From the NCBI GenBank assembly GCA_022822325.1, contig JAJEBW010000012.1, positions 1 to 38,148 of the forward strand: DNA of 38,148 bases, read 5' to 3'. The translations under genes and the position numbers were made by a program. Under the pieces are notes generated by a model. That model made no database searches and had not been told where the DNA came from. It worked only from the letters and a program-made list of their open reading frames with translations. The stretch comes from Gemmatimonadota bacterium. GTDB taxonomy: Bacteria > Gemmatimonadota > Gemmatimonadetes > Longimicrobiales > Gaopeijiaceae. Positions 1 to 8,594 of the stretch are shown one piece after another; positions within the stretch are counted from its first letter, which is position 1; every line of letters begins with the position of its first letter.

Positions 1-300
1 ACGCGTTGGAAGCCCGCCGGAGGCATTGAGGTCGAGGTTACGACTTGGCGGGAGCCAAGCAGCGGGAATCCGGGCCGCAATTCTCGTAAGTTCAATCCTC
101 ACAACGGAGTCACCGCTTGAATGCAAATGTCGGCCCGGCGCCTCGCAGCTCCCTAAGCGCACTCGGCATTATCCACGGACTGCTGGGCTCGCTCCACAGT
201 CGATTGATTGCGGGAATGGAGTGTAACGTAACTTCCCGCTGTCCGTCACGCTGATCCCTGGGTCGGGGGTTCGCAGGCAGCATGTGGCTCGTGAGCCGTG
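1..300. other. Left edge, no recognised complete gene
   Basis: No gene is recognised here. A plus-strand frame is open from base 1 to a TGA at 118-120 (39 codons, no start in the window). It could be the C-terminus of a gene cut by the window edge, but it matches no family I know. The rest, to the SRAP stop codon at 301, holds only a short GGCTC-GT-GAGCC dyad near 287-298. Confidence 0.3.
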
Positions 301-1065
301 CTACAGCCGCACCGGCTCCACGCAGCCGGGTTCGTCGTGCTGCACCCGGTTGACCGCGCGCGTAACCGGATGGGCCCGAAGGGTCGGCGGCTCGGTGCGG
401 CAGGCGATGCGCGCGATCTCGGCGGCCGGGGTGCGCCGCGAGAGCCAGGCCTTCCAGTCGCTCTCGGGCACGATGACGGGACAGCGGTGGTGGAGGCGCC
501 GCAGCGACGCGGGGGCCGCGCGGGTGAGGATGGCGAAGGCGGGGCGGCGGCCGAGGCCGGGCAGGGCGTGCCAGGACCAGATTCCGGCCATGGCGAAGAG
601 GCGGCGGCCGGGACGGTGAATCCACCAGGGCTGCTTCCCCGCGGGCGAGGCGGTCCACTCGTAGAAGCCGTCGGCGGGCACGAGGCAGCGGCGGCGGCGG
701 AAGGCGTCGCGGAAGGCGGGAAGGTTGGCGGCGGTCTCGGAGCGCGCATTGATGTGGCCGCGTCCCGGGCGCGCGGCGGCCGTTCCCCGCGACTCCGCAT
801 TTCCCGGTGCGCCCGGGGCTCCATGCGACCCCGCGTGTCCGCGCGAATCCATCCCCCGCGGCCCCGGGGCTGCGGGCGGAACCAGCCCCCACCGCATCGG
901 CCCGGCGCGGCGGCCGTCGCCCGCGGCGGCGATGATCACCACGGCCTCGGCGGTGGGCGCGATGTTGTGGCGCGGTTGGTGAGTCTCGCGGATCGGAGCC
1001 GTGTCGGCGGCGAAGACGTGGGCGATCTCGTCGCACTCCGGGGCGAGGGTGTAGCGGCCGCACAT
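301..1065 (-). CDS. SOS response-associated peptidase (SRAP, YedK/HMCES family)
   Basis: SRAP proteins crosslink through Cys2 to abasic sites in single-stranded DNA and so shield them. The 254-residue product starts MCGRYTLAP, which places the catalytic cysteine at position 2 once the initiator Met is removed; this fixes the start at 1065 although the frame is open further upstream. Other family signatures follow: the NIAPT segment near residue 34, MRWGLVPP, the INARSET block (Asn and catalytic Glu), CLVPADGFYEW, and HHRCPVIVP, a variant of the usual HxRMP with Cys for Met. Residues about 75-105 are a low-complexity Gly/Arg/Pro insertion after WGLVPP that is longer than usual. It lies 11 bp after the aspartoacylase-like gene and is probably the last gene of that transcript. 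Family assignment is secure. Confidence 0.93.
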   Translation of the reverse strand: MCGRYTLAPECDEIAHVFAADTAPIRETHQPRHNIAPTAEAVVIIAAAGDGRRAGPMRWGLVPPAAPGPRGMDSRGHAGSHGAPGAPGNAESRGTAAARPGRGHINARSETAANLPAFRDAFRRRRCLVPADGFYEWTASPAGKQPWWIHRPGRRLFAMAGIWSWHALPGLGRRPAFAILTRAAPASLRRLHHRCPVIVPESDWKAWLSRRTPAAEIARIACRTEPPTLRAHPVTRAVNRVQHDEPGCVEPVRL

Positions 1066-1076
1066 CGCCCGGTCGG

Positions 1077-2180
1077 TCAGTGCGGGGCGCGGTCGTTGGC
1101 GGGCGGCGGCAGGACGGTCCCGCTGTCGCGAACCACGAAGAAGCCGTCCTCGCCGAGCCTCTGGTAGAGCGGCATGAGGAGCCGGCCGTCGCGGGGGGAC
1201 GCGACCTCGCCGCGGCGGTCGATCCCGATCAGGTCGCCGCGCTGAATGCGCTGAAAGTTCCTGAACCCGGGCAGGGTGCGGTAGCCGTCGCGGGGGGTGA
1301 TGGGGTGGCGGTGGACGGTGCGCAGGACGCGGGGAAGGTGCGCGCTGTCGGCCTTGAGCAGGCGGTGGCCGTGCGCCGCCTCGGGGACCCGCGCCGCCGG
1401 AAGCAACCCGGCCGCCGCGATCGCGATCCAGACCGCCGCCTCGGCCCGGGCCACCGCGCGGGGCTCCCTGTGCTGCCCGCACTCGCAGACGGTGGTGGCG
1501 TAGCCGAGCCCGTCCAGGTAGTCGAGGAGGGTGCCGTTCAGGTGTTCGCCCAGCCCCAGCACCAGAGGCACGGGAATGGCAAGGGCAAGGCGGCGGTAGC
1601 CGGGCAGATCGGCGGTGGAGGCGAAGGTGCCGCCGCGGCCCGAGGTCGTGTGCAGATCCAGAACGTGGACCGGACCCCGCCGCCGGAGCGCCACCGCATC
1701 CAGCACGCGCAGAAGACGAACCATCTCAAGCTCTTCGAGGGTCGGCGCGGGTCCCCCCCGCCCCCCCGCCCCCCCCTCCAGCCGCTGCCGCCCCCTCAGC
1801 ACGCGCTCCGGGGTCCAGATCCGGTTGAGATCGGTCGCCATGAAGCGCCGTCCCGCGTCCAGCGCGGCCATGTTTCCCATCACGGCCACGAAATCCCCCG
1901 CCATGCGGCCCCGCCTGGCGCGCACGTCGTCGATCATCGCGGTGAGCGCCCTCACGCCGGCGGGTTCATTCCCGTGAAGTCCCCCTACGCAGAGCAGGAG
2001 CGGACCCGGCCTGCGCCCCGCGACCCACCCGATCAACCCGCTGCGCGCTTCCCCCACCCCAAACCCGGAAGCCGCGCCGGCCCGCCCCCCTCGCTCTCCG
2101 GAAAGGGGCGGTTCATGGGGTGCGGAAGGACGCTCGATCGCGGAGGCTTCGGTCCCCGACCCGGTCGGCGGTCGCTCCAC
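1077..2180 (-). CDS. Succinylglutamate desuccinylase/aspartoacylase family zinc hydrolase
   Basis: This 367-residue protein belongs to the AstE/AspA branch of M14-like zinc carboxypeptidases, which remove an acyl group from an N-acyl amino acid or related amide. The zinc motif is seen in GGLHGNEPAG (His and Glu, about residues 66-75), followed by a TDLNR segment and DLHTTSGRGGTF near residue 175; the C-terminal half is the usual beta domain. The start is a GTG at 2180, only 4 bp from the stop of the glutamate-cysteine ligase gene, so the two are very likely co-transcribed and translationally coupled. That context suggests a substrate among gamma-glutamyl or N-acyl compounds rather than arginine-catabolic succinylglutamate, but this is inference. 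Residues 95-150 include a Gly-rich stretch with a run of cytosines in the DNA. Confidence 0.88.
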   Translation of the reverse strand: MERPPTGSGTEASAIERPSAPHEPPLSGERGGRAGAASGFGVGEARSGLIGWVAGRRPGPLLLCVGGLHGNEPAGVRALTAMIDDVRARRGRMAGDFVAVMGNMAALDAGRRFMATDLNRIWTPERVLRGRQRLEGGAGGRGGPAPTLEELEMVRLLRVLDAVALRRRGPVHVLDLHTTSGRGGTFASTADLPGYRRLALAIPVPLVLGLGEHLNGTLLDYLDGLGYATTVCECGQHREPRAVARAEAAVWIAIAAAGLLPAARVPEAAHGHRLLKADSAHLPRVLRTVHRHPITPRDGYRTLPGFRNFQRIQRGDLIGIDRRGEVASPRDGRLLMPLYQRLGEDGFFVVRDSGTVLPPPANDRAPH

Positions 2181-2184
2181 GCGG

Positions 2185-4098
2185 TCAGCTCTCCTGCAAC
2201 CGCTCTTCGAGAAGGTGATAGGCCATCGGCATGAAGTCCGTCTCGCTGACCAGACCCACGAGTTGGCCGTCCTCCACCACCGGCAGCGCCGAGACGCGGT
2301 GGTGGCGCATCAGACGAATCGCCTCCAGAGTGGGCGTTGCGGGCGCCACCGTCACCGGATCGCGCACCATCACCTCGCTCACCGGCATGTTGTCGGCCTC
2401 GGTCACCGTTCGTCCCTCGGCCAGAAGCCGCAGCATGGAGCGGTACGACACCACCCCCGCCAGACGATGGTCGTGGTCCTCGATCAGCACATGGCGGATC
2501 TGGCGAAAGTCCATCAGGTAGGCGACCAGCTCGACGAGCTCGTCCTGGTTCACGGTGGTCAGCGCGGTCGTCATGTACTGCTCCACGCGCATGTAGTGAT
2601 GACGCCAGCCGCCGGCGTCGCCCAGCTCGGCCCGCTCCCAACGCGCGACCGGCGCCCCTTCCTCCTGCCGCCGCACCGTCGCCGCCGTCAGCGCCGCCAG
2701 CCGCTCCGCGCGCGTTCCCGACTTCTTCATTCCCGTAAGCGACCGCAACGCCCACGAGCTGCCGGTCACCCCCTTGCGCACACGCTCCTCCACCACGCCC
2801 AGATAGCGCGCCACCTCGTCCTCGTCGAGCGGGTATTCCGCCAGTCCCTCCCTGGCCAGCGGCAGCAGGGTGTCGAGCACGAGCCGGTCGGCGGGACCGC
2901 TTGCGCCGTCGAGCCAGGTCATTCCCGCACTCAGTCCCAGCCGCGACGCCGCCAGAAAGTTGCTCTTGGCGTCGTCGAAGTCCATGCGTTCGGCGAGATC
3001 GGGGAATTTGCGCGCCACGCCCAGCACGGTCCCGATCCAGAAGACCGCATTCGCCATCTCGTCCAGTGTGGTGGGACCGGCGGGCAGCGCGCGGCACTCG
3101 ATCCGCAGATGCGGCTTCCCCCGGGAGATCCCGTAGCAGGGGCGGTTCCAGCGATAGACGGTGCCGTTGAAGAGTTGAAGGGCGCTCAGCCTCGGCACTC
3201 CGCCCTCGCGCAGAATCTTGAGCGGATCCTCGCTGACCGGCATGGCCAGGAGAACGCGGAAGGCGGCGAGATCCTCCTGGAAGAGTTCGACGACCGACCG
3301 TTCCAGCCAGTGGCTTCCGAAGCGCACCCGGGCGCTGACCTCGCGCATGTGAAGGTCGGCGGCGCGGGTGTCGAGCGATTGCTGGAAGAGGGCGATTCGG
3401 GTCTCGTGCCAGAGGCGCCTGCCGAAGAGAAGGGGCGAGTTGACGCAGGCGGCCAGGACCGCGCCGGTCACCGCCTGGGCCACATTGTAGAAGTGCGCGA
3501 ACTCCTCGGCCGAGACCTGCAGATGCACCTGAAAGCTCGTGTTGCAGGCCTCCAGCATGACCGAGTCGTGCGAGATCATGAGCTCGTCGGTGCCCTGGAT
3601 GCGAAGCCGGAACTGGCCGTCGCCCGCCTGGTTGATGGCGTCGTTGAGGGCGTAGTAACGCGCGCGGGGGGTGATGTTGTCGAGCGAGAGGTCGGACTTG
3701 GCCAGTGTGGGAAGGATCCCGGTCAGGACCACGTCGGAGTCGTGCTTGCGGGCGGCGGCGCGCACCCGGCCCACATACTCGTCGAGCTCCGCCTGCATGT
3801 CCGAGAAGCAGCTCCCCTCCAGCACCCGCGGCGAGAGGTTGGCCTCCAGGTTGAAGCGCGCGAGTTCGGTGGTGAAGGGATCGTCGTCGAGCTCCTCGAG
3901 GACTTCGACCGAGACCGGCGCCGGCCGCCACGCGTTGTTGACCAGGAACATCTCCTGCTCGGCGCCGAAGCGGCGGATGCCGGACTCGATCAGCCCGTCG
4001 GCGAGGATGCGCTCCATCGCCAGCAGATCGCGGAGCAGCGCCCTCGTGAAGGTGCGGATCGCTTCGGGCGAGGTCTGTGGTACGAGGTCAATGCCCAT
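2185..4098 (-). CDS. Glutamate-cysteine ligase (GCS2 family) with C-terminal CBS pair
   Basis: The N-terminal ~480 residues are a GCS2-type carboxylate-amine ligase, which activates the gamma-carboxyl of glutamate with ATP and joins it to cysteine or another amine. Visible signatures are RRFGAEQEMFLV, FNLEANLSP, LMISHDSVMLEACNTSFQVHLQ, NSPLLFGRRLWHETR and HLRIECRALPAGPT. Residues about 500-630 hold two CBS motifs (VEQYMTTALTTVNQDE and VSEVMVRDPVTVAP), a module that usually binds adenine nucleotides. The start is the ATG at 4098, preceded by a strong GAGGAGG; the longer open frame upstream overlaps the nitroreductase and is not used. At 637 residues it is longer than a bare GCS2 protein because of the CBS pair. 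It leads a run with the aspartoacylase and SRAP genes. Substrate is not proven: gamma-glutamyl ligation is the family role, glutathione synthesis is inference. Confidence 0.9.
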   Translation of the reverse strand: MGIDLVPQTSPEAIRTFTRALLRDLLAMERILADGLIESGIRRFGAEQEMFLVNNAWRPAPVSVEVLEELDDDPFTTELARFNLEANLSPRVLEGSCFSDMQAELDEYVGRVRAAARKHDSDVVLTGILPTLAKSDLSLDNITPRARYYALNDAINQAGDGQFRLRIQGTDELMISHDSVMLEACNTSFQVHLQVSAEEFAHFYNVAQAVTGAVLAACVNSPLLFGRRLWHETRIALFQQSLDTRAADLHMREVSARVRFGSHWLERSVVELFQEDLAAFRVLLAMPVSEDPLKILREGGVPRLSALQLFNGTVYRWNRPCYGISRGKPHLRIECRALPAGPTTLDEMANAVFWIGTVLGVARKFPDLAERMDFDDAKSNFLAASRLGLSAGMTWLDGASGPADRLVLDTLLPLAREGLAEYPLDEDEVARYLGVVEERVRKGVTGSSWALRSLTGMKKSGTRAERLAALTAATVRRQEEGAPVARWERAELGDAGGWRHHYMRVEQYMTTALTTVNQDELVELVAYLMDFRQIRHVLIEDHDHRLAGVVSYRSMLRLLAEGRTVTEADNMPVSEVMVRDPVTVAPATPTLEAIRLMRHHRVSALPVVEDGQLVGLVSETDFMPMAYHLLEERLQES

Positions 4099-4304
4099 GC
4101 GGCCTCCTCGGGCACGGCGTGGAAGCGTCGCTCGCGGTGCGGGCAAGCTGGAGAGTTCGGGACAAGTGGAGTTGAATTCGACGCAACCCGGAAGAGTGGC
4201 CGCAAAGGCCTCAAAGTACAAGCCCCTCGCCGACAGGATGGCATTGGCCGTGCCCCCGGCGCGACCGGCGGGCGGCGCCGAAACCGGCGACCGAGGATCC
4301 CCCG

Positions 4305-4994
4305 CTACCGAAAGCTCGCGATCTCCTCCAGCGGCTTCTTCGCGATCTCGGGAACGAGGGCGTCCCGGGCGGGGTGACCGGTCACCAGAATCAGGAAGGG
4401 GCGTTCGTTGGCGGGCCGTCCCAGGATTCGGTTGAGAAAGTTCATCGGCGACGGGGTGTGCGTCAGGGTGGCCAGACCCGCATGATGAAGGGCGGTGACG
4501 AGGATCCCGGTCGCGATTCCCACGCTCTCCTGCACATAGTAGTTGTGGATGCGCTCGCCCTCGGCGCCGACCGCGAACCGCTCGGCGAAGATCGCGATCA
4601 GGTGCGGCGCCGTCTCCAGGAAGGGCTTGTGTTCGTCGGTGCCCAGAGCCGCCAGCGCATCGAGCCATTCCCGCGGCGCGCCGCCCCGGTAGAATGCGCG
4701 CTCTTCGGCCTCGGCCGCCTCGCGGATGCGGGACTTGGTCTGCGCATCGGAGACGACCACGAAGTGCCAGGGCTGGCGATTGGCGCCGTTGGGTGCGGTG
4801 CCGGCCGCGCGGATGCACTCGCGAATGACGGCGAGGGGGACCGGACGGTCGCTGAAATCGCGGACGGTGCGACGGGCGGCGACCGTGCGGCGAAAGGCGG
4901 CGGCGCGCTCCGTCATCTCGCCGCTCGCAGGGGGAGGCGGGGGATCGAGGGGCAGGAAGCGCGGGCGGGCGGGACCGGGGGGACGGGCGCTCAT
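4305..4994 (-). CDS. Nitroreductase family FMN oxidoreductase
   Basis: A 229-residue flavoprotein of the nitroreductase fold, which uses FMN and NAD(P)H to reduce nitro compounds, quinones or similar acceptors. FMN-phosphate contacts are seen in [13 protein letters not shown] and the active-site strand in [34 protein letters not shown] and a C-terminal [14 protein letters not shown] are typical of the branch related to iodotyrosine deiodinase and BluB-like enzymes. The ATG at 4994 is taken as the start; the first 26 residues are Pro-rich, and the Met at 4916 ([10 protein letters not shown]) is a credible shorter alternative. It lies 22 bp downstream of the secreted-protein gene on the same strand and 206 bp before the GCS2 start. 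The physiological substrate cannot be told from sequence. Confidence 0.88.
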   Translation of the reverse strand: MSARPPGPARPRFLPLDPPPPPASGEMTERAAAFRRTVAARRTVRDFSDRPVPLAVIRECIRAAGTAPNGANRQPWHFVVVSDAQTKSRIREAAEAEERAFYRGGAPREWLDALAALGTDEHKPFLETAPHLIAIFAERFAVGAEGERIHNYYVQESVGIATGILVTALHHAGLATLTHTPSPMNFLNRILGRPANERPFLILVTGHPARDALVPEIAKKPLEEIASFR

Positions 4995-5016
4995 AGGGCG
5001 AAGGGCCGGGCGCGGA

Positions 5017-5559
5017 TCAGAAGGGACGCCGCAGACGCTGGAAGGCGGCCACCATGGATCCTCCCTGCCCCAGCTCGGCGGCCACCGTCTCGGGCGACAC
5101 CCCGAGCGCGCGCGACAGGAAGCCGAGGTTGACGAGGCCGAGCACCTCCTGGTCCGACAGCGCGACCTGGCCCCACTGCGAGACCGGCCACCGGTTGAAC
5201 TGCTCGTAGGCGTTCGCAAGGTTGCCGGGAGGAACCGCCAACTGCACATGGAAGTCGCCCGCGTGCACCGAATAGGTGGCCGCGATGGCCATCCAACTGC
5301 TCCCCTGCCTCCGCTTGGCCACCACCACATCGGGCGACACGCCGGCGCGCCGCGCCAGGAAGAGGACCACCGGGATCTCACCCGCCGACATCCGCCAGCG
5401 CGTCAGCACCGCCACCTCGCTCTCGGGGATCCCGAAGTGCTCGCCCGCCGCCTGCAGATACGCCGCCTCGGCCGCGGCGTCGGTCCCCTGTCCCTGGGCC
5501 GAAATCCCCGTCAGGAGAAGAAAGGGCAGGGCCAGGCCGAATCTCCGCGTTGCGCGCAT
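5017..5559 (-). CDS. Secreted protein of unknown function
   Basis: The 180-residue product starts with a clear signal peptide: a basic MRATRRFG, then a hydrophobic [10 protein letters not shown], with likely cleavage after ISAQG. The mature part has two similar-looking helical segments, about residues 32-75 ([18 protein letters not shown], then [19 protein letters not shown]) and 130-175 ([20 protein letters not shown], then [14 protein letters not shown]). Both contain an AxxxGVSPxxVxAx pattern, suggesting an internal duplication. I do not recognise the family. The start is set by the signal peptide and a GGAGACC-like ribosome site; the same 35 bp holding these elements recurs once just upstream. 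It is probably co-transcribed with the nitroreductase 22 bp downstream. Confidence 0.75.
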   Translation of the reverse strand: MRATRRFGLALPFLLLTGISAQGQGTDAAAEAAYLQAAGEHFGIPESEVAVLTRWRMSAGEIPVVLFLARRAGVSPDVVVAKRRQGSSWMAIAATYSVHAGDFHVQLAVPPGNLANAYEQFNRWPVSQWGQVALSDQEVLGLVNLGFLSRALGVSPETVAAELGQGGSMVAAFQRLRRPF

Positions 5560-5571
5560 GGGAGGTCTCCG
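5537..5571. repeat. 35-bp direct repeat, copy 1 (over gene start)
   Basis: This copy spans the ribosome site, start codon and first residues of the secreted-protein gene. It matches copy 2 at 5606-5640 at 34 of 35 positions, with a period of 69 bp. Only this copy is followed by a signal-peptide coding sequence, so it is taken as the working start. Confidence 0.8.
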
Positions 5572-5605
5572 ATGCAGGTCCGGTTGAGCGGGGAGAGGCC
5601 CTCGA

Positions 5606-5640
5606 CCGAATCTCCGCGTTGGGCGCATGGGAGGTCTCCG
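5606..5640. repeat. 35-bp direct repeat, copy 2 (vestigial start)
   Basis: This is the second copy, 69 bp upstream of the real start when read on the minus strand. It carries its own ATG and ribosome site in the same frame, so translation from it would add 23 residues (MRPTRRFGRG...) before the real Met. One base differs, changing Ala3 to Pro. Confidence 0.8.
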
Positions 5641-5841
5641 GAAGGGGGGCGGGCATTGCGCTAAGGGAGCAATGTGCGGAGGGGAACGCCGCCGGTCAAT
5701 GCGGGGCGCCCCCGGCGATCCGTGGCGGCGAAGGTTCGGCGCCGCCATCGGCGCATGGAGCGGTGGACGGGCGTGGCGATGGCCATTGCGATGGCGGGGA
5801 GGGGGGCGGGGGTTGCTCGCGCCGCCCGCGGCGGCACCGGT

Positions 5842-5870
5842 TTGGTCCGCCGCCGGAGACCTGCTATCAT
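5842..5870 (+). promoter_or_regulatory. Candidate sigma-70-type promoter for the outer-membrane gene
   Basis: TTGGTC (5842-5847), a 17-bp spacer, then TATCAT (5865-5870). The -10 element matches the consensus at 5 of 6 positions. The gene start is 85 bp further on. The same TATCAT box with a 17-bp spacer recurs upstream of the histidine phosphatase gene. No start-site evidence. Confidence 0.45.
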
Positions 5871-5955
5871 GGTGGCTGAATCGATGCGGGCGCGGCGTCG
5901 GGTTCCGCATCGTTCGGGCATCGTCCTTCGCCACTGCACACCGGAGCCGTCATCC

Positions 5956-6579
5956 ATGCGGAAACTCATCCTGCCGACAATCCTGGCGCTGGTCGCCGCA
6001 CCGGCCACCGCCCAGACCACCCTTGGCCTGCGGGGAGGAATCGGGCTGGCCACCGTCGCCGTCGATGCGGACGACTTCGATGCCGATTACAGCAGCGGCA
6101 TCGTCGCGGGCATGGATCTGACCATTCCCGTGTCGGGCTTCCTCGGCTTCCGCTTCGGCGGTGCCTATGCGGAGAAGGGCGGCAAGGCCACCGTGGAGGA
6201 TCCGGCTGGAAACACGGAGGTCGAGCTGCACATGAACCAGGCGCAGTTCTCGTTGCTGGCCCGAATCGGCACCCCCTCCGCGGGTGGACTTTCCGTGGGG
6301 CTGATGGCGGGTCCCTGGGCCGCGTACCAGCTTTCCTGCGAGGCGGAGGCTTCCGTCATGGCAGTCAACCTGACCCTCGATTGCGAGGATGCCGATTGGG
6401 ATTTCGAGACCATCGACTACGGCGTCGCCTTCGGCGGAGGGGTCGAGTTTCCGGTCATTGGATCTCTGCGGCTCGGCGCGGAGGCGATCTACTCCCTTGG
6501 TCTCGCGCAACTCGACGCCGACGAAACGAGGACCCGGCACCTGGCGGCTCAGGGAGGGATTGTCATTCCGATCGGGTAG
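5956..6579 (+). CDS. Outer-membrane beta-barrel protein (porin-like)
   Basis: The 207-residue product begins MRKLILPTILALVAAPATAQ, a standard signal peptide with an AxA cleavage site. The mature chain has alternating short amphipathic strands (LGLRGGIGLATV, SSGIVAGMDLTIPV, FLGFRFGGAYAEKGG, QFSLLARIGTP, SVGLMAGPWAAY, DYGVAFGGGVEF, RLGAEAIYSLGLA), ending with QGGIVIPIG. This is the pattern of the small eight-stranded OmpX/OmpW-like barrels of the 'outer membrane protein beta-barrel' family. Two cysteines (in QLSCEAEA and LTLDCEDA) could form a disulfide in one loop. It probably sits in the outer membrane; no transport function can be inferred. It is transcribed alone from the promoter candidate above. 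Confidence 0.82.
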   Translation: MRKLILPTILALVAAPATAQTTLGLRGGIGLATVAVDADDFDADYSSGIVAGMDLTIPVSGFLGFRFGGAYAEKGGKATVEDPAGNTEVELHMNQAQFSLLARIGTPSAGGLSVGLMAGPWAAYQLSCEAEASVMAVNLTLDCEDADWDFETIDYGVAFGGGVEFPVIGSLRLGAEAIYSLGLAQLDADETRTRHLAAQGGIVIPIG

Positions 6580-6760
6580 AGTGGAATCCGGCCGCTGCCC
6601 GATCGGTCATCCGCTGGCGGCGGGACGGGATTGGCGGCGCCCGGCCCCTGCGCGGGCCGGCCCGGATGGCGGCCGCACCGGCGGAGGTGCGCGCGCAACC
6701 CCCCTGGCGGGCGTTGCTCCCGGCCTTTTGACGCGGCCCATGCGATTCGGCATCCTCCAA

Positions 6761-6790
6761 TGCAGAATGCACTGCCTGTGCAGAATGCAC
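6761..6790 (+). repeat. Twelve-base direct repeat upstream of serine hydrolase
   Basis: TGCAGAATGCAC occurs twice (6761-6772 and 6779-6790) with an 18-bp period. Each unit contains a TGCA-GAA-TGCA dyad. The pair ends 21 bp before the ATG of the beta-lactamase-like gene, a suitable position for a regulator site or a leader structure. Function is inferred from position only. Confidence 0.4.
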
Positions 6791-6811
6791 CCTTGCCTGA
6801 GGATTCCGCCG

Positions 6812-8470
6812 ATGATTGTCCCGCGCCTCCCCGCTTCGCTCCTCCTCGCGCTCGCCGCCTTCGCCGCCTGCACCGGGCCGGAACCGGATGCGTCCGCGCC
6901 CGTCGACGAGATCGACGAGATCTTCGCGCGGTGGGACTCGCCCGAGAGTCCGGGTTGCGCGCTGTCGGTTTCGCGGTCCGGCAACGTCCTTCTCTCCCGC
7001 GCCTGGGGGATGGCCGACCTCGAGCATGGAGTCCCCAACACCCCCGCCACCATCTTCGAGGGCGGATCGGTGGCCAAGCAGTTCACGTCGGCGGCGGTGA
7101 TCCTCCTGGCGCTCGACGGCAAGCTCTCCCTGGACGACGATGTGCGCATGCATGTCCCGGAGGTGCCCGACTACGGCCACACCATCACCCTTCGCCACAT
7201 GATGACCCATACCAGCGGACTGCGCGATTGGGGTTCGGTCGCGTCGATCGCCGGGTGGGGACGCGGGCAGCGCTCGCACCGGCACGCGCATGTGCTTGAG
7301 ATCGTCGGCCGCCAGAGCGCGCTCAACTTCGAGCCCGGTCACGAGTATTCCTACAGCAACACCGGATACAATCTGCTCGCGGTGGTCGTGGACCGGGTGA
7401 GCGGGATTCCCTTCGCGCGGTTCTCGCGGGAACGCATCTTCGAGCCGCTGGGGATGACCGATACGCAGTGGCGGGACGACTATCGCCGCATCGTTCCCCG
7501 GCGCAGCACGGCCTACTCCGCGACCGGCGGCGGCTATGTCATCGATCGTCCCATCGAGCATGTGCATGGGAATGGCGGCATTTTGAGCACGGTGGGCGAC
7601 ATGCAGATCTGGAATGCGGCGCTCACCGACGGCCGGCTGGGGGGCGAAGAGTTCGTGGCGATGATGCACGAACGGGCGATCCTCAACGATGGACGCCGGA
7701 TCTCCTATGCCGGTGGACTCCGGGTGGCGAGCTTCGCGGGGGTCCCTTCGGTCACCCATACCGGTTCGACGGCGGGATACCGTGGATTCGCCGGGCGGTA
7801 TCCGGAGCAGGAGCTCTCGGTGGCCCTGCTCTGCAACGCGGGCGATGCCAACCCCGGAGGACTGGGCGGACAGGTGGCGAGGGCGTTTCTGGGAGACGAG
7901 GCCGCGTCCGCTCCGCCGCCGGCCGAGGGCGTGGCGCTTGCGGCCGCGGAGCTCGAAGCGGTGACCGGTCTCTATCGCGAGGTGGACACGGGCGATCCGC
8001 TGCGCATCACCCTGGAGGAGGGCATGCTACGGGTCGGCAACCAGCCGCTGGTGGCCCGCAGCCCGGGCGAATTCCAGGTGGGAGGGAGCGAGCGGCGGCT
8101 GGTGCTTCGGGCGGGAGCGGGGGGGGAACGACCCACGATCGACGAGTACACCGGGGAGCATTACGACAACACCTGGGAGCCGGTCGACGATTTCGCGCCG
8201 GGGGCGGACGCGCTTGCCGCCTACGTCGGCAGCTACCGCAGCGACGACGCCGAGACCACCCTGGTGGTGACCGTCGAGGAGGGCGGTCTGGTGATTCGCC
8301 GCCGACCCGATGCCCGCTTTGAACTCCAGCCGGTCTACGAACACACCTTCAACGCGGGCGGCCTCGGGGGAATTCGCTTCGCCATGGGAGCGGATGGCCG
8401 CGCGAGCGAATTCGGCCTGCGCCAGAGCCGGGTGTACGATCTGCGGTTTCGGCGCGTTGGCGGGTCCTGA
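6812..8470 (+). CDS. Serine beta-lactamase-like hydrolase, putative lipoprotein
   Basis: A 552-residue member of the beta-lactamase/penicillin-binding (class C, S12) fold. The three active-site motifs are present: SVAK at 86-89, YSN at 181-183 and HTG at 316-318, the class C-type replacement for KTG. The first 20 residues are a signal sequence ending LAAFAAC, a plausible lipobox although Phe precedes the final Ala-Ala, so the protein probably sits on a membrane facing the periplasm or outside. Residues 370-552 form two copies of a C-terminal lipocalin-like domain often fused to S12 peptidases (LEAVTGLYREVDTGDPLRITLEEG and LAAYVGSYRSDDAETTLVVTVEEG). This architecture is usual for D-amino-acid or peptide hydrolases of unknown substrate and does not imply beta-lactam resistance. 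Confidence 0.88.
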   Translation: MIVPRLPASLLLALAAFAACTGPEPDASAPVDEIDEIFARWDSPESPGCALSVSRSGNVLLSRAWGMADLEHGVPNTPATIFEGGSVAKQFTSAAVILLALDGKLSLDDDVRMHVPEVPDYGHTITLRHMMTHTSGLRDWGSVASIAGWGRGQRSHRHAHVLEIVGRQSALNFEPGHEYSYSNTGYNLLAVVVDRVSGIPFARFSRERIFEPLGMTDTQWRDDYRRIVPRRSTAYSATGGGYVIDRPIEHVHGNGGILSTVGDMQIWNAALTDGRLGGEEFVAMMHERAILNDGRRISYAGGLRVASFAGVPSVTHTGSTAGYRGFAGRYPEQELSVALLCNAGDANPGGLGGQVARAFLGDEAASAPPPAEGVALAAAELEAVTGLYREVDTGDPLRITLEEGMLRVGNQPLVARSPGEFQVGGSERRLVLRAGAGGERPTIDEYTGEHYDNTWEPVDDFAPGADALAAYVGSYRSDDAETTLVVTVEEGGLVIRRRPDARFELQPVYEHTFNAGGLGGIRFAMGADGRASEFGLRQSRVYDLRFRRVGGS

Positions 8471-8594
8471 GGCCCGGACCGGCGGCGACGGCATGCGGCA
8501 GGAGGCCGAGGCGTCGGGCTGGTAGTTTGTTCGCAGGGCCGACTGATTGAGGCGGCCGCGGGCGCATTCGGCGGTCCGGGCCCGGGAGTGTCGC

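Larger units (their letters stand above)
5560..5955. other. Divergent intergenic region
   Basis: These 396 bp separate the minus-strand secreted-protein gene from the plus-strand outer-membrane gene. The region holds the upstream copy of the 35-bp repeat and a promoter candidate for the plus-strand gene at 5842-5870. No coding sequence is recognised. Confidence 0.6.

Noticed and set aside
2215..4377. A 720-codon plus-strand frame opposite the glutamate-cysteine ligase.
   Set aside because: His/Arg-rich shadow of the minus-strand gene, with no family resemblance.
5537..5640. CRISPR-like reading of the 35-bp repeats.
   Set aside because: Only two copies, no further spacer-repeat units, no cas genes, and the repeats overlap a gene start.
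6812..8470. Calling the S12-fold lipoprotein an antibiotic-resistance beta-lactamase.
   Set aside because: The motifs are shared by many peptidases and esterases, and the duplicated C-terminal lipocalin-like domain is not found in true class C beta-lactamases.
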